Shown one piece after another: positions 28,022-29,687 of a DNA stretch of 29,687 nucleotides (positions are counted from its first letter, which is position 1; every line of letters starts with the position of its first letter). The translations under genes were made by a program, and so were the position numbers. Source of the stretch: Cymbomonas tetramitiformis (taxonomy: Eukaryota; Chlorophyta; Pyramimonadophyceae; Pyramimonadales; Pyramimonadaceae); contig LGRX02031257.1 of NCBI GenBank assembly GCA_001247695.2, forward strand, positions 1 to 29,687, in the 5' to 3' direction. The notes beneath the pieces are model-generated. The model did not search any database. It worked only from the letters and a program-made list of their open reading frames with translations, and was not told the DNA's origin.

Positions 28022-28815
28022 CTATTAAACGACCGCACGAGGTATGATTTCGATACTACGGCGGTCCACTATCCGGAATAGGATTTCGCTATTCACTTCA
28101 AGTATGCTTTCAATGTATGCTTTCAATACAAATATACAGCGGTTACGGTTTCGTACTTTTTATGTTACACTTATCTCAGTTCAGTTCTCATCCCCGAAGC
28201 TGGCTGCCATAGAGTTCTTAAGCATCATGAAACTCAACTCGGAACTCAACTGTACTAAGTACTCCGTACAGCGATCTAGGCACCTCACACCAACATCATT
28301 CAGATCGGTCCTACTGTACTCCGTACGGAGTACTTTTATAGTTGTAGTTGCTTTGTGTACTTAGCCATTTTCTTAGCCCTTTTACTTGCGTCTCTGGCCC
28401 TTGTGCTTGCCTCCTAGCACAACTCCCCCCCCCCTTAGGGAAGGTCACGTCCACGCTGACCACGTCGGACCAGTAAAGTTTTTATACAGATCTTCTACTG
28501 TTGCTCAGGATGATTATACAGGTCTCAGCCGCCTGTTGTCTGGGATGACATTACACTTCCCATGACACACACCACAGTAAGGATTTCAGCCTCTTAAGCA
28601 CAAGGGTCGGCCTCTCACCGGTCTACCATATGCACTACCAGGCTCCCCCAAGGCTCGAGATCTCGCATCCATTACTACGCTCAAGGTTTCAAACCTTCCA
28701 ACACGGCACACTACAGGTGATGACAATAGGTTTGCCAATTACCCGGCAGTTCTCGGGATGCCGGCCCGGAGGAAAGGTTTTAAACCCCTACCGCCTCCTC
28801 GGGATGCGCAGAGCT
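28022..28815. other. Intergenic, with a palindrome and scattered short repeats
   Basis: No supported gene. It includes an 18-bp perfect palindrome at 28316-28333 and a partial copy at 28259-28269. From 28480 it contains words (acaggtctcagccgcctgtt) related to the degenerate tandem repeat that follows. Confidence 0.45.
28316..28333. repeat. 18-bp perfect palindrome
   Basis: gtactccgtacggagtac is fully self-complementary. An 11-bp half-like copy (gtactccgtac) lies at 28259-28269. Confidence 0.9.
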
Positions 28816-28971
28816 TTTATCCAGATCTCCAACCGGCCGCCCGGTCATGCCAGGTCTAGAGCCAATGCTCTCATGAAACGGATTTTACAGATTTCCACCT
28901 GTTGCCTGGTTGTGCCAAGGTTAGAGCCACTGCTCTGTTGGATGGATTATCCAGGTTCTCACCTGTCGCCA
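28816..28971. repeat. Degenerate ~65-bp tandem repeat, ~2.5 units
   Basis: Units begin ttttatccagatctccaac, ttttacagatttccacctg and gattatccaggttctcacc at about 28816, 28882 and 28946. The first two also share agagccaatgctct / agagccactgctct. Confidence 0.65.
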
Positions 28972-29687
28972 GGCGCGCTCGCGGTGGCTGCCATCTGCCA
29001 CTCGCGGCGCGCTCTCTCCCCCCCAAAAGAAAAGCGGTCCGCTCCCGGACGCTTCACTCTCGGTGGCCTTGAGGGGAGGGCGCGGGTGAGCACCTCGGTG
29101 TGCTCACCTCGTGGCGACACGCATGCAAGGGTGGGCCTCCTTGCACGCGCGTGACGATGCGTCCCGTCGAGACGGGTGCACTCGCCCGGAGCTTGGGGCT
29201 CGCCAGCCTCATCAGCACCCCGAGTGTGGGTGCCGCGCTCCGCGCTCGGCGGCGGGGCATGCGTGCGCGGTGTGCTGCTCCCAGGCACGCGCATCAACCT
29301 CTGCAAGGAGGCCCGATGCGCCTGGACGCGGTGCACACGCTGCGCGCTACCCCCAGGCACCATGCGTCTGGTGTGCCTGGCGGGGCGGCGGCGCGTCACG
29401 CAGCCCGAGACAGCGCAGCGAGAGCTGCTGCCTCATGGCGGTGCGCCTGGCGCGCTCGCGGTGGCTGCCATCTGCCACTCGTGGCGCGCTCTCTCCCCCC
29501 CAAAAGAAAAGCGGTCCGCTCCCGGACGCTTCACTCTCGGTGGCCCTAAGGGGAGGGCGCGGGTGGGCACCTCGGTGTGCTCACCTCGTGGCGACACGCA
29601 TGCAAGGGTGGGCCTCCTTGCAGGCGCGTGGCGATGCGTCCCGTCGAGACGGGTGCACTCGCCCGGGGCTTGGGGCTCGCCGGCCTC
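28972..29687. repeat. 477-bp tandem repeat, 1.5 units, cut by window end
   Basis: ggcgcgctcgcggtggctgc begins at 28972 and again at 29449. The second copy follows the first with few substitutions up to the window end (shared blocks: ctctctcccccccaaaagaa, gcggtccgctcccggacgct, cctcgtggcgacacgcatgc, cgtcccgtcgagacgggtgc). Open frames on both strands span it and are not supported as genes. Confidence 0.9.

Noticed and set aside
28022..28380. 106-codon plus-strand ORF around 28044-28364
   Set aside because: AT-rich, with no coding-type codon pattern or splice context; it overlaps the palindromic element.

Overview
This window looks like nuclear DNA of a eukaryote of the green lineage, most likely an alga. 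I infer this from spliceosomal genes with many short exons, a plant-type L-arabinokinase glycosyltransferase-like domain, and a small gene whose first two exons read as a plastid transit peptide. A prasinophyte-like alga would fit, but I cannot establish the species. Nothing bacterial or organellar was seen (no operons, rRNA or ordinary tRNA genes). Most long open frames here are by-products of tandem repeats and are not genes. The real coding sequence lies in short exons found by reading splice sites and protein similarity.

Left third (1-12,651, minus strand). One gene occupies nearly all of it. Eighteen exons from 12,651 down to 1,177 join in frame (1,320 nt, 439 codons plus stop) and match the N-terminal glycosyltransferase-like half of plant L-arabinokinase almost without gaps. 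At least eight of its 17 introns carry their own private minisatellite. The last exon runs into a 32-bp minisatellite. Either the protein stops inside that repeat, or splicing continues to a kinase domain beyond the left edge.

Middle (12,652-21,000). This part is dominated by repeats: a pentamer array, an 800-bp polypurine tract, a 166-bp AT-rich satellite, a cysteine-rich ORF remnant on the minus strand, a 3.7-kb array of a 28-bp palindrome-rich minisatellite, a degenerate 31-bp minisatellite, a second pentamer array, and a 59-nt tRNA-like element abutting a perfect 14-bp hairpin.

Right third (21,000-29,687). Two small plus-strand spliced genes can be read: a 137-aa predicted plastid protein in seven exons (22,208-23,624) and a predicted membrane protein of about 124 aa (24,882-25,761). 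Weaker coding traces follow at 25,938, 27,361 and 27,788. A dispersed repeat at 26,181 is shared with an intron of the left-hand gene. The window ends in a 477-bp tandem repeat. The genes show no obvious functional link beyond being consistent with a photosynthetic host.
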